Shown here: positions 15,753-23,129 of the stretch, one piece after another
How the letters are laid out: each line of letters opens with the position of its first letter
Position numbering within the stretch: the first letter of the stretch is position 1
NCBI GenBank assembly: GCA_943371245.1
Contig: CALRTY020000004.1
Coordinates: 62,001-126,000 of the forward strand
Direction of reading: 5' to 3'
Length of the DNA stretch: 64,000 nt
DNA from: UBA5018 sp947463165
GTDB taxonomy: Bacteria > Cyanobacteriota > Cyanobacteriia > PCC-6307 > Cyanobiaceae
Translations under genes and position numbers: made by a program
Notes under the pieces: generated by a model
The model's input: the letters and a program-made list of their open reading frames with translations, nothing else
Told to the model about the DNA's origin: nothing
The model's database searches: none

Positions 15753-15779
15753 CTACTCCTTCGGAGAAGCCTTCGGCTA
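15753..15779 (-). repeat. Small dispersed repeat, copy 1
   Basis: A 27-bp unit, ctactccttcggagaagc followed by cttcggcta, whose length keeps the orfA frame while adding two TAG codons. It is the best-preserved of the three copies in this element. Confidence 0.7.
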
Positions 15780-16295
15780 GATCTGGCGCTGATCCTCCTG
15801 GTGCCGCTTCTGGAGGTTCTTCTGGTCGTCCATTGTCAGCAGCGGCTGGGCATTGGCATCTTGGGCTGCCTTCCGCCAGCGGTCCACCTGTTCTGGGAAC
15901 AGGCCCCGCTCCCTGCAGTAAGCACTCAGTTCAGTGGTATTGAACCCAGCGGTCTCCAGCACCACCGTGAACTTGTCGGTAGCGCTCCAGCCCTCTGGGT
16001 CTTTCCCTGATGCCGGTACCACTTCCCCCTGCAGAAGCCAATTGTTTCTCCAGTTGTAGAGGGTGGCGAAATGAATGCCTAGCTCTTGGGAAATCTGAGC
16101 AACACTTTGTCGCTGCGGCGGGCTCATCCGCCTTCTCACCTCAGCTTTTGCGGTCTCGCTGTAACGACGCATTGAACGGCTACATCAAGCCCCCTGGTGG
16201 TGAAAATGGTCGGGATGGAGAGGCGTCATCTTTCCTGGCAGAGGGAGGGTGGCGAGGACGAGACTTGGAGGAGGCCTGTCCACTCGAGGGGCTTG

Positions 16296-17249
16296 TTAGC
16301 AAGCTTTTTCAGCGAATCTTCGGGTCTGGCTTGTAGCTAAAACCGAACCAAAGGTAAATGGTGAAGTTCCCAAAAAGCGTAGAACCTTAGCAAGCCCATA
16401 GTCATCTAGATAGTCAACAGCCAAGTTGATGCGGTCGATTTCAAGACCTGTTTGCTGAGCCAAAGTGCGACCATCCACTTGATCGCATGCTGCAACTGCC
16501 GTAGCAACCTTTTTGATATCTTCATCAGGATCATAATCCAGGCTGCTTTTGAACTCGCGATAAAGAACATATGTAGGTTCAGCTTGAAAAAAGTGATAGG
16601 GATTGCTTCCAAGCGTTCGCACAACTCTCACCAGTCCATTTGCTTCTAGCTCATCTAGTGCGTCATTTACTGTCTCAGGTGGAAGGCTGAGATTACTGCT
16701 GATATCTTGCCCTCGAAAAGCTGTATGAGCAACTCCCACATCGGATGGAGAGCGAATAATGAAGTTGCCAATTGCTGTAGCTGCTCTAGAATAAGGCTCT
16801 ATGGGTTCGACCAGTGACACATCAGACCTCTGACGATTCGGAGGTTTTTCTGAGATTCCAAGAATTACATTCTTTATCCGATTTATACCAGTCTCAAAAC
16901 CACTTCGAAGATCAACCCAGAACAGCGAACGCAATGCGGAAGGGATTTCGGCATCCTTAACGAGTACGGGAATTACTCTGACCATTTCCTCAATCCTTCT
17001 AATGGTAGCAATACTAAGCTCCTCTTTAACCCAAGTCGAGTTAACGCTGGCAGGTGACAGAAGGACTATAAAGTGTGTTGCTTTTGAGAGTCCATGCTCA
17101 AAGATCTTGGTAATCAGAGAATCACCGGGCTGGATGTCCCATTGGTCCCACCAAACAGAAATACCCGAGTCATTGAGGCTGTTGGCAATTGCCTCAGCCA
17201 TAGATCTGTCTGCGTGACTATAGCTGATGAAAACGAGATGATCAGACAT
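16296..17249 (-). CDS. TIR domain protein with C-terminal winged-helix region
   Basis: 317 residues from ATG 17249. Residues 1-130 are a TIR domain: HLVFISYSHADRSMAEAIA, SVWWDQWDIQPGDSL, THFIVLLSPASVNSTWVKEE; the glutamates after W (about 78-79) occupy the catalytic position of NADase TIRs. Residues about 155-225 and 240-300 look like two winged-helix units (PPETVNDALDELEANGLVRV and RINLAVDYLDDYGLAKVLRF). It starts 7 bp after the stop of a membrane-protein gene (17257-17811), forming an operon. The stop codon lies in an attC-like box, and another attC-like repeat precedes the operon, so both genes make one cassette. I know no described system with exactly this pair. A DNA- or protein-sensing, NAD-cleaving role is inference. 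Confidence 0.8.
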   Translation of the reverse strand: MSDHLVFISYSHADRSMAEAIANSLNDSGISVWWDQWDIQPGDSLITKIFEHGLSKATHFIVLLSPASVNSTWVKEELSIATIRRIEEMVRVIPVLVKDAEIPSALRSLFWVDLRSGFETGINRIKNVILGISEKPPNRQRSDVSLVEPIEPYSRAATAIGNFIIRSPSDVGVAHTAFRGQDISSNLSLPPETVNDALDELEANGLVRVVRTLGSNPYHFFQAEPTYVLYREFKSSLDYDPDEDIKKVATAVAACDQVDGRTLAQQTGLEIDRINLAVDYLDDYGLAKVLRFLGTSPFTFGSVLATSQTRRFAEKAC

Positions 17250-17256
17250 TTTTGAT

Positions 17257-17811
17257 TCAGCTCCTTTGGGCTAGTGTGTAGCTTTCGAGTGTTCTCATTG
17301 AAGGGTGTGTGCTGATAGCCAGATTCCGCACTGTAAATCGATGGTTTTGATAGTCATTCATGAATGAGTTCTTGAGCCAGACTGATGCTGCTTGATAGGT
17401 ACATTCACTTAGCTTATTCAAGACTTTAATGATTGCAAATGATGCAACTCTTCCATCGTCAAACTTTCGGTCAACCTGCAGTATCCAGTCTGGCTGAATA
17501 CCTGGAGGCCCTTCAAAAATTACAATCCACTCACAATCAAACTCTCCTTCCTCAACGCGCGTCAAACTAACAATCCGAAAGCTCGAACGTTCAGAAAAAA
17601 GTTTCCAGCCTTGAGCCGCAACTGTTGCCGACAGAAAGGATAAAGCAGAAACGTATAGCAGAAGAAGTAAAATAACAGGCTTGGAGATTGCTATAGATGC
17701 AGGAGTCCACGCAAAGGCAATCAATCCGATTATTCCAGTAACCGCGGCCCACCACCAACGAAAAAAAGGCCCAACAAGCCAGCCCAGATAACGCATGAAT
17801 GTATGGCCCAT
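17257..17811 (-). CDS. Two-helix membrane protein, partner of the TIR gene
   Basis: 184 residues from ATG 17811. Two membrane segments follow each other closely: WLVGPFFRWWWAAVTGIIGL (about 11-30, extending to 38) and PVILLLLLYVSALSFLSATV (about 45-64). The remaining 115 residues are soluble, with alternating strands (FRIVSLTRVEEGEFDCEWIV, FEGPPGIQPDWILQVD) and no recognised family. The layout, a two-helix anchor with one soluble domain, resembles membrane effectors or sensors in bacterial immune operons. It is the first gene of the operon with the TIR protein 7 bp downstream, and starts about 65 bp after an attC-like site. Lower GC than neighbouring core genes fits transfer. Confidence 0.7.
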   Translation of the reverse strand: MGHTFMRYLGWLVGPFFRWWWAAVTGIIGLIAFAWTPASIAISKPVILLLLLYVSALSFLSATVAAQGWKLFSERSSFRIVSLTRVEEGEFDCEWIVIFEGPPGIQPDWILQVDRKFDDGRVASFAIIKVLNKLSECTYQAASVWLKNSFMNDYQNHRFTVRNLAISTHPSMRTLESYTLAQRS

Positions 17812-17873
17812 GGTTTGTTGCTACACACCTTGAGGATTTTTGGGGCGCCTCCGCCATTGTAAGGCAGCACGTC

Positions 17874-18045
17874 TTGCTAACGCTTTATTAGGTGGTTCCG
17901 TTAACCAGGGCATGTGAGCCACTCCTTTCCGTGAACCACGGCGAACTGGCCTCGGCAAGTCTTTGATAGCCCTGATCCCGCATACGGTCTCGCGACAGAC
18001 CAGCTCAAGATAAGCGTGGTTCACGGGTCCGATAACCACATGTTC
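17874..18045 (-). other. Long attC-like repeat, copy B
   Basis: 172 bp, closely similar to copy C at 42832-43001 (shared tgatagccctgatcccgcat and ggtccgataaccacatgttc). Plus-strand left box is TGCTAAC; the gene-direction core is GTTAGCA. Inverted arms ccgtgaaccacg and cgtggttcacgg pair well. It lies directly upstream of the membrane-protein/TIR operon. Confidence 0.55.
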
Positions 18046-18079
18046 AATACGCTACAAAATGTCCACTGGGCTGCGGAGG

Positions 18080-18919
18080 TCAATAGGGCCCCGCTCCTGT
18101 AGGTGGCTCCGCCACCAAGCGCCGATACAACTCCGCCAAGCGCTCCTGCAAATCCGGCGGCGCTCCGGGTAGCTCCAGGGGCCCCAATCGTTGCAGCGCC
18201 CGCTCGGGCGGATCGGGGGGCAGGGGATCAGGGGGCTGGAGGCGCGGATCGGGCCTTGATCGCAATCCCGCTGGCCACCAGGGCGGTAACGATTCAGCTT
18301 CTGAACCAAGCCCATCACCGCCAGCTTTGGCGCCCCCAGCTCTGCCGCTGCCCCCCTGCCCCGAGGCCCCCTGCTGCAGCGCCTGCAGCAGCGTCTGGCG
18401 ATCGCGGCCGTGCCAAGCCAGCAGCAGCCAGGGATCGTCATCAAGTTGGTGGGCGAACACATAGAGCACTGCGGCGATGTGTTTGCAGGGTTCGGCAAGA
18501 TCCGGGCAGCCGCAACGCACCTGCAGGTCTTCCCAGCGGCGCGGGAACAGGGCCACACCGGCTTCTGAGAAAGCCGCCTCCAAGTTGGTGGGCAGCTCAC
18601 CGGCCAGCAATTGGGCGGCCCAGCCCAGCCGGGTGGAGAAGAGCTGCTCCAACTCGCGCCATTGGGCTTTGCTGGCCGCCTCGCTGCGCAGGCTCACCTT
18701 GTAGGGCCTGGCCCGCGAACCCTGCACCCGGGCCTCCAGCCGGCCCGCCTTCACGATCAAATCCTTCACCCGGCCGCCGCGGGCGTAGCGCCTGCCCCGC
18801 TCCATCCGCGGTCCCAGCCCATAGCCCTCCAGCGCCGCTAAGTGCTTGACCTCCGTTAGCAACCCACGGAGAGAGATGAACCCGAGACCCAGTGCACCGC
18901 AATAGATCTGCTCCACCAA
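18080..18919 (-). pseudogene. Partial duplicate of the SWIM zinc-finger gene
   Basis: Positions 18112-18839 are a gap-free near-identical copy of 23141-23868, the SWIM protein of the helicase operon, including the CxC...CxH motif (CGCPDLAEPCKHIAAVLY). Outside that block the sequence differs. The first 30 residues, from an ATG at 18919, are unrelated to the full gene, and the end also differs. The helicase gene is not beside it. It could still be translated, but the abrupt ends and lack of a partner suggest a fragment created by a duplication. The attC-like repeat B lies downstream at 17874-18045. Confidence 0.7.
18112..18839. repeat. 728-bp direct repeat, matching 23141-23868
   Basis: The two copies are 5029 bp apart, have the same orientation and align without gaps with few substitutions. 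They flank a 4.3-kb segment holding cpcBA-like genes, a secreted protein gene and an IS66 transposase. Confidence 0.85.
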
Positions 18920-19246
18920 CTAACAGTTGGCGATAGCTTGAGAGCCATCGCCTGGTCCCAACAAGCCCCATCTCAGGCCTACAGACCAACCGCAGACACT
19001 ACTGGCGGAGTTTCGGGGCCACACACCATATCCAGCCGCTGAACAGGCACCTCCATGCCTTGTCGAGAGATGTTAAGTAAAGCAAAGATTTAGCTTGCCT
19101 TATGCATTCAAAGTATGAGTTGTGTATCCTTCCTGAGTTCCAACGCCAAGTCACCATGGCCTGAGTTCAACCTATTTGTTGCGACTACTATCTCTAGCCT
19201 CTTTGTTAACCCTCTCAACAAAATTTCGACCCTCGAGGCCTAAGCC
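18920..19246 (+). promoter_or_regulatory. Upstream region of the cpcBA-like operon
   Basis: 327 bp without a convincing gene, AT-rich in its last 150 bp. The transcript of the phycocyanin-like genes must start here or further left. No clear -10/-35 pair or Shine-Dalgarno sequence before ATG 19247 can be named; the bases before it are cctaagcc. Confidence 0.4.
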
Positions 19247-19768
19247 ATGACATTTGACGCCTTCACAAAAATCCTCTCGCAGGCAGATGCAAGAGGTGAG
19301 TTCTTAAGTGCAGGTCAACTATCAGCTTTGTCCGCACTAGTTGCGGAAGGGAACAAACGACTTGATGCTGTTAATCGCATTACAGCAAAGTCATCAGCAA
19401 TTGTTAGCAATGCTGCGCGGGCTCTTTTTGCTGCTCAGCCGCAGCTGATTAACCCAGGCGGCAATGCGTACACCTCTCGTCGGAACGCAGCTTGCCTGAG
19501 AGACCTTGATATCATTCTTCGGTATATCACCTATGCCACTTATCTCGGTGATGCTTCAGTCCTAGAGAATCGGTGTCTAAATGGTTTGCGCGAAACCTAT
19601 CTTGCCCTTGGCGTCCCAGGCGCATCTGTCGCGGAGGCCATTCGCTTAATGAAGCATGAAGCGATCAGTCTTGTTGAAGATCCGAATGGGATTACACCTG
19701 GAGATTGCTCGACACTGCTAAGTGAAATCGGGCAATACTTTGATCGCGCATCGGCGGCAGTTAATTGA
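19247..19768 (+). CDS. cpcB: Phycocyanin beta subunit-like protein
   Basis: 173 residues, the normal length. MTFDAFTKILSQADARGEFL is typical of CpcB. The two bilin-binding cysteines are present: Cys83 (NAACLRDLDIILRY) and the second site in NGITPGDCSTLLSEI. The asparagine that is methylated in beta subunits is kept (PGGNAY). Some otherwise strongly conserved positions differ: SRRNAAC replaces NRRMAAC, and the segment before the second cysteine (AEAIRLMKHEAISLVED) is divergent. Beta phycocyanin pairs with alpha to form phycobilisome rod discs. No linker, lyase or other phycobilisome gene lies nearby. It is followed 60 bp downstream by the alpha gene. The locus sits between two SWIM copies beside an IS66, so it may be a secondary or transferred copy. 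Confidence 0.88.
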   Translation: MTFDAFTKILSQADARGEFLSAGQLSALSALVAEGNKRLDAVNRITAKSSAIVSNAARALFAAQPQLINPGGNAYTSRRNAACLRDLDIILRYITYATYLGDASVLENRCLNGLRETYLALGVPGASVAEAIRLMKHEAISLVEDPNGITPGDCSTLLSEIGQYFDRASAAVN

Positions 19769-19828
19769 TCTGACTGCAATCTTTATCTGCTTTTCCTGTA
19801 CTGTCAACCCCTTACTTCTTCAGCGCCA

Positions 19829-20320
19829 ATGTCCTCAACACCACTCACAGAAGCTGTTGCTGCAGCTGATTCCAAAGGAAACTATTTAAGCAATACTGAA
19901 TTAAACATTGCATTTGGGCGTTATGAGCGAGCCAAGAACGCAATGGTTGCCGCTCAGGCATTGACAGAGAATAAAGATCAGCTCATTGCTGGTGCAGCCG
20001 CTGCCGTCTATCAGAAGTATCCCTATACAACACAGCTTGTGGGGCCAAACTATGCGTATGATGATCGTGGCAAAGCAAAATGCAGCCGAGATATTGGATA
20101 TTATCTACGGCTCATTACTTATGCGCTTGTCGCAGGAGGCACAGGCCCACTTGACGAGTATTTAATCAATGGCCTTGATGAAATTAATCGGCTTTGGGAA
20201 TTATCTCCCTCTTGGTACGTTGAGGCTCTTTCGTATATCAAGGCCAATCATGGCATTACAGGTGATCCCGCTGTGATTGCCAATAATTATATTGATTATG
20301 TCATTAATGCCTTGGTCTGA
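19829..20320 (+). CDS. cpcA: Phycocyanin alpha subunit-like protein
   Basis: 163 residues. TPLTEAVAAADSKGNYLSNT, YPYTTQLVGPNYAYDDRGKA, KCSRDIGYYLRLITYALVAG (with the bilin-binding cysteine) and LSPSWYVEALSYIKANHGIT are classical CpcA features. The helix region around NIAFGRYERAKNAMVAAQAL differs from typical rod phycocyanin, so the pair is a divergent member. It has no allophycocyanin hallmarks that I can see. The gene is 60 bp after cpcB and 31 bp before a secreted-protein gene, and a strong terminator follows that gene, so a three-gene transcript is likely. Confidence 0.88.
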   Translation: MSSTPLTEAVAAADSKGNYLSNTELNIAFGRYERAKNAMVAAQALTENKDQLIAGAAAAVYQKYPYTTQLVGPNYAYDDRGKAKCSRDIGYYLRLITYALVAGGTGPLDEYLINGLDEINRLWELSPSWYVEALSYIKANHGITGDPAVIANNYIDYVINALV

Positions 20321-20351
20321 TTTCTCCCAATCACGCTCTTGTTCTTCTGCC

Positions 20352-20813
20352 ATGAAAAAATTCACTCAGACTTGGGTACTATTCACAGCGATATTGGCCA
20401 TTTGCGCAGCCCTCATCCTTCAGCCTGCCAAACCGGCTTATGCAGGCAACAGTGCCATGTCCGCAATGCAGGGCATCGTTGAAAAAGTTGACATCAAGGA
20501 TGGCGCTTTTGCCGTCAAGACGATCACATCTATTCCACCTCTACCTGGTGGCCAACAACTAAGAATAAGCAAAGCGTTGGTTTCACTGTCCCCTGAAACC
20601 CTCAAGGAAGGCACTGTTGATAGCATTAAGATTACTGGCCCTCAGGGAATCGAGTTTGGTTGCGTGAACCTAAAGGTCAAGCAAGGAACGGATCTTATTG
20701 CTTCTTGTGGAGGCCCAGCCCTATTAAGCGCAGGGCAAACAACATATGAAGCCAGTGGCTCGAGTTTCGGACCGGATTCAACTGGCACTTTCTCCATTGC
20801 ACTCGTGCCTTAA
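20352..20813 (+). CDS. Secreted protein of unknown function in the cpcBA-like operon
   Basis: 153 residues from ATG 20352, preceded by gttcttctgcc. MKKFTQTWVLFTAILAICAA and ILQPAKPAYA make a signal peptide with a probable cut after AYA. The mature 120 residues are rich in strands (FAVKTITSIPPLPGGQQLRI, VDSIKITGPQGIEFGCVNLK), with two cysteines that could form a disulfide. I do not recognise a family. It is odd in this place: phycobiliproteins work on the stromal thylakoid face, while this product should reach the periplasm or lumen. It shares the transcript because only 31 bp separate it from cpcA and a terminator follows. Confidence 0.75.
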   Translation: MKKFTQTWVLFTAILAICAALILQPAKPAYAGNSAMSAMQGIVEKVDIKDGAFAVKTITSIPPLPGGQQLRISKALVSLSPETLKEGTVDSIKITGPQGIEFGCVNLKVKQGTDLIASCGGPALLSAGQTTYEASGSSFGPDSTGTFSIALVP

Positions 20814-20859
20814 GGTTTCTGATCACCCATCAGAGATTATCCCATAAGCTCACCGCTTT

Positions 20860-20904
20860 CCATCTAGAGGCACGATGGTCACCATCTGCCCCTAGATGGT
20901 TTTT
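20860..20904 (+). terminator. Rho-independent terminator
   Basis: A 13-bp stem (ccatctagaggca with tgcccctagatgg, one mismatch) plus an inner stem (gatgg/ccatc), followed by five T. It ends the cpcBA-like transcript. Confidence 0.85.
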
Positions 20905-20951
20905 CCACGGAATTTAAGGCTGATTCCAGCAGCAAAGCATCCATTCTATTC

Positions 20952-21392
20952 AGGCATTCCTGAACTATCCAGCGCACAAGTTTCAAGAATTTGTCCTCTG
21001 AGATCCAAGATTTCTCTGTTTCCCTTCAACTGCGGATCGTCGTGCAAAGCCACTCCGCGTGCGTAAGCACCATCTATCTCAGCCCGACGCAGGTGCGGAT
21101 AGTCAATGTTATTGGTGGCTTTACCTTCGGCTCGCTCCCTGCGTTTTTTCTATTATCGACCAGCCCAGGTGTTGTATGAAAAAGAAATTACTCTGTAGTC
21201 CTGCATCCGTCTCCCTTCAGCCCGTTTGAGCCTGACCAATGGCAGCTTGCGCTGGCGCTCTACGAACGCCTGCGACCGCTTCAGTTAAGGAATCTTCCTC
21301 GCCTTACGGGTCACAATCATTTTTATCTGCTACCCAACAACAACGTTTGGCCGGGGCACAGCCTGGGCTGCAAGTTGTTCGAGTTTCTGTAA
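20952..21392. other. Decayed coding-like fragments, unidentified
   Basis: On the minus strand (about 21148-20952) an open stretch without start reads NNIDYPHLRRAEIDGAYARG and LKGNREILDLRGQILETC. On the plus strand (about 21200-21392) another reads PDQWQLALALYERLRPLQLR and NHFYLLPNNNVWPGHSLG before a stop. Both look protein-like but have no usable start and are not recognised. They may be ends of genes cut during rearrangement. Confidence 0.3.
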
Positions 21393-21493
21393 CTGTTTGT
21401 ACCCATTCAGGGGGCGGGACGCCCACCGGGCCAATCCATCCCTGATCGCTTAATGCTGAGGGGTCAAGGAATTGGCGGCGTGAGCTGAGCAGT

Positions 21494-23002
21494 TCAGGGA
21501 TCTGGCAGCAGCGAGGGCATTACTCCGCCGCGATGATGGGCAACCCAGGCCTGCTCCATGAACTGCCAGACATCCCGGCCCTGTTGTCTGAGGGTGGTCG
21601 TGACTGTCAGCAAGCGGCTGCGGCAGATCGCACCTTGGCGGGATTGGACGCCATGGCTGTTGCTAGGCAAATCCCTGATCTTGCGCTGAATCACTGACTG
21701 GCGCAGGGCACGCTCGGCGGAGTTGTTGGTGGGTTCAATGCCCTGTATCTCAAGAAAGGTCCAAAGCGCTTCCTTCTGTTTCAGCAACTTATGGCAGGTG
21801 CGCACCGTTTTGGCCCACGGCGTTTGCTCGCCTCGTTGGTAGCCCAGCTCCACCACCCGTTGCAGCGTGGCCTCGAATGACTGCCGGATCGGCCAGCAAC
21901 ATCGCCGCAATGTTTGCCAGTCGATCGTGCCGTCCTTCCACTGGTGCCACTGCCCAAACAGCTGTTGCTGTAACGCCAGCAACTCGGCTCCGAACTGGGC
22001 ACTGGCGCCCCGACGTTCAGCGATGGCCGCCAGATCGCGAATCACGTGCGCCCAGCACAGTTGACGCTGCTCCAGGGGGAAATAGTTGTAGGCCGAGAAG
22101 CGATCGCTCACCACGATCCCGCCAAAGGCATCCCCCAGCAGCTCGATTGCCGCAGCCGCCGAGCGGCTAAGGCCCTGCACAAATACCGTCACCACGGTGG
22201 TCACCATCACCCACTGCCAACCGCGCTTGCCATCGGGATTGCCACCATCCGCATTACCCATAGGGGCACCGGTTTCATCGATGTAGGCCACCGGCTGTTG
22301 GCGGGCGGCCTGCAGTGCTTCTGCCATCGGTTGCGCCAGGGCAGCGCTCAAGCGTTGGCGGATCGTTGCGATCGTCCCGCAGCTGATCTCCACCCCCAGT
22401 AGCTGATTCAGAAGCGCCTTGGTCTTGCTGAAACTCAAGGGAAAGGCACTACCGAGCAGACCCACCAGGGCACTGAGTCGGGGCCCATAACGGGTCGCTT
22501 CCACGTCCGCCGGCAAGGTGGCGCTGGTGCTGGTAGAGCAGCAGGGGCACACCAACCGGTGCAGACGGTGTTCGATCACCAGCGGCGTGATCGGCGGGAT
22601 CTCGATCACCTGATGGCGTAGCGGCGCTGGATCCTCTCCCTGCAGCAGGGTGCCGCAGCGGCGGCAGGCGTCCGGGTGGTGCTCCAACAGCTTGTCAACC
22701 CGCTTAATCGGCAGCAGCTCCGGGCCGGATCCTGGATGGCCCGGCTGGCCACCCCGCTTGCGGCCACTGCCTTTACGCCGCTCCGGCGGCTTGAACCCTG
22801 GGCCATCGCTGGAGGGTGGTTTGGAGGAGTTGCGGGAACTGCGGCCGATCCGCTCCCTCAGGCTGGCCAGTTCGGTCGCCAGGGCGGTGAGCTGAACGCG
22901 CAGCTGCTCGATTTCCTCCTGCTCAGCCAGGATCAACGCACGGACGGCAACTGGTGTCGCCAGCCAGTCCGCTCCTGAAATCCCAGCCGGCGGGGCGTCC
23001 AT
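21494..23002 (-). CDS. IS66 family transposase (TnpC)
   Basis: 502 residues, full length for IS66 TnpC. In order: N-terminal coiled coil (EEIEQLRVQLTALATELASL), the SSRNSSKPPSSDGP motif, a zinc-binding part (CRRCGTLLQ, LVCPCCS), then the DDE domain with YIDETG, VVSDRFSAYNYF and PTNNSAERALRQ, and the C-terminal end. All catalytic residues are visible, so the protein may be active. No tnpA/tnpB accessory genes are next to it. Possible weak terminal repeats lie near 21455-21480 and 23030-23060, but I cannot fix the element's ends. It is located between the cpcBA-like operon and the full SWIM gene. Confidence 0.9.
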   Translation of the reverse strand: MDAPPAGISGADWLATPVAVRALILAEQEEIEQLRVQLTALATELASLRERIGRSSRNSSKPPSSDGPGFKPPERRKGSGRKRGGQPGHPGSGPELLPIKRVDKLLEHHPDACRRCGTLLQGEDPAPLRHQVIEIPPITPLVIEHRLHRLVCPCCSTSTSATLPADVEATRYGPRLSALVGLLGSAFPLSFSKTKALLNQLLGVEISCGTIATIRQRLSAALAQPMAEALQAARQQPVAYIDETGAPMGNADGGNPDGKRGWQWVMVTTVVTVFVQGLSRSAAAAIELLGDAFGGIVVSDRFSAYNYFPLEQRQLCWAHVIRDLAAIAERRGASAQFGAELLALQQQLFGQWHQWKDGTIDWQTLRRCCWPIRQSFEATLQRVVELGYQRGEQTPWAKTVRTCHKLLKQKEALWTFLEIQGIEPTNNSAERALRQSVIQRKIRDLPSNSHGVQSRQGAICRSRLLTVTTTLRQQGRDVWQFMEQAWVAHHRGGVMPSLLPDP

Positions 23003-23129
23003 CTCAAGAAGTCTCTGACTCAGATAAAAACGGGAATCAAGCCGCCGTCAAGGGTTCACCAGGGATGAAGTTCGCGGTGGGCTGTCCCGCCCTCTGAACG
23101 GGTACAACTGTTTTTGCTGCCCCCCTCCA

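Larger units (their letters stand above)
15618..16172 (-). pseudogene. IS3-type orfA, interrupted by two in-frame repeats with stops
   Basis: The frame opens MRRYSETAKAEVRRRM with a helix-turn-helix (VAQISQELGIHFATLYNWRN) and runs to a TAG at 15777. The same frame goes on after a 27-bp repeat (15753-15779) as LQQELRRKDKALAEAAALL, is stopped again by a second repeat (15667-15692), and ends SKKIQAYWGEDEGD with TAA at 15618. With both repeats removed, this is a normal orfA tail. Each repeat begins with TAG on the coding strand, so both create stop codons without changing the frame. Confidence 0.75.
14484..16239 (-). mobile_element. IS3-like insertion sequence, inactive
   Basis: The element is bounded by perfect 21-bp inverted repeats (14484-14504 and 16219-16239; the inner part reads aggaaagatgacgcctct). 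Inside are a transposase gene pair in orfA/orfB order on the minus strand, both disrupted. The length of about 1.76 kb is a little above the usual IS3 range, partly because of three short dispersed repeats inserted in it. No clear target duplication is seen. It sits in the central loop of an attC-like site. Confidence 0.75.
14435..16301 (-). other. attC-like site split by an IS3-like element
   Basis: The left half (14435-14483) begins ATCTAAC and has the arm GCCCCTGAGTGGCAGGC. The right half (16240-16301) has GCCTGTCCACTCGAGGGGC and ends GTTAGCA (16295-16301). The two arms are complementary over 17 positions with two extra unpaired bases, although 1.8 kb apart, so they were one attC. In gene direction the 3' box is GTTAGAT, a perfect core. 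The stop codon of the TIR gene lies in the other box. Confidence 0.7.

Noticed and set aside
19247..20320. Allophycocyanin or phycoerythrin instead of phycocyanin
   Set aside because: Lengths, the second beta cysteine and the alpha motif LSPSWYVEALSYIKANHG fit phycocyanin; no extra bilin cysteines typical of phycoerythrin are seen.
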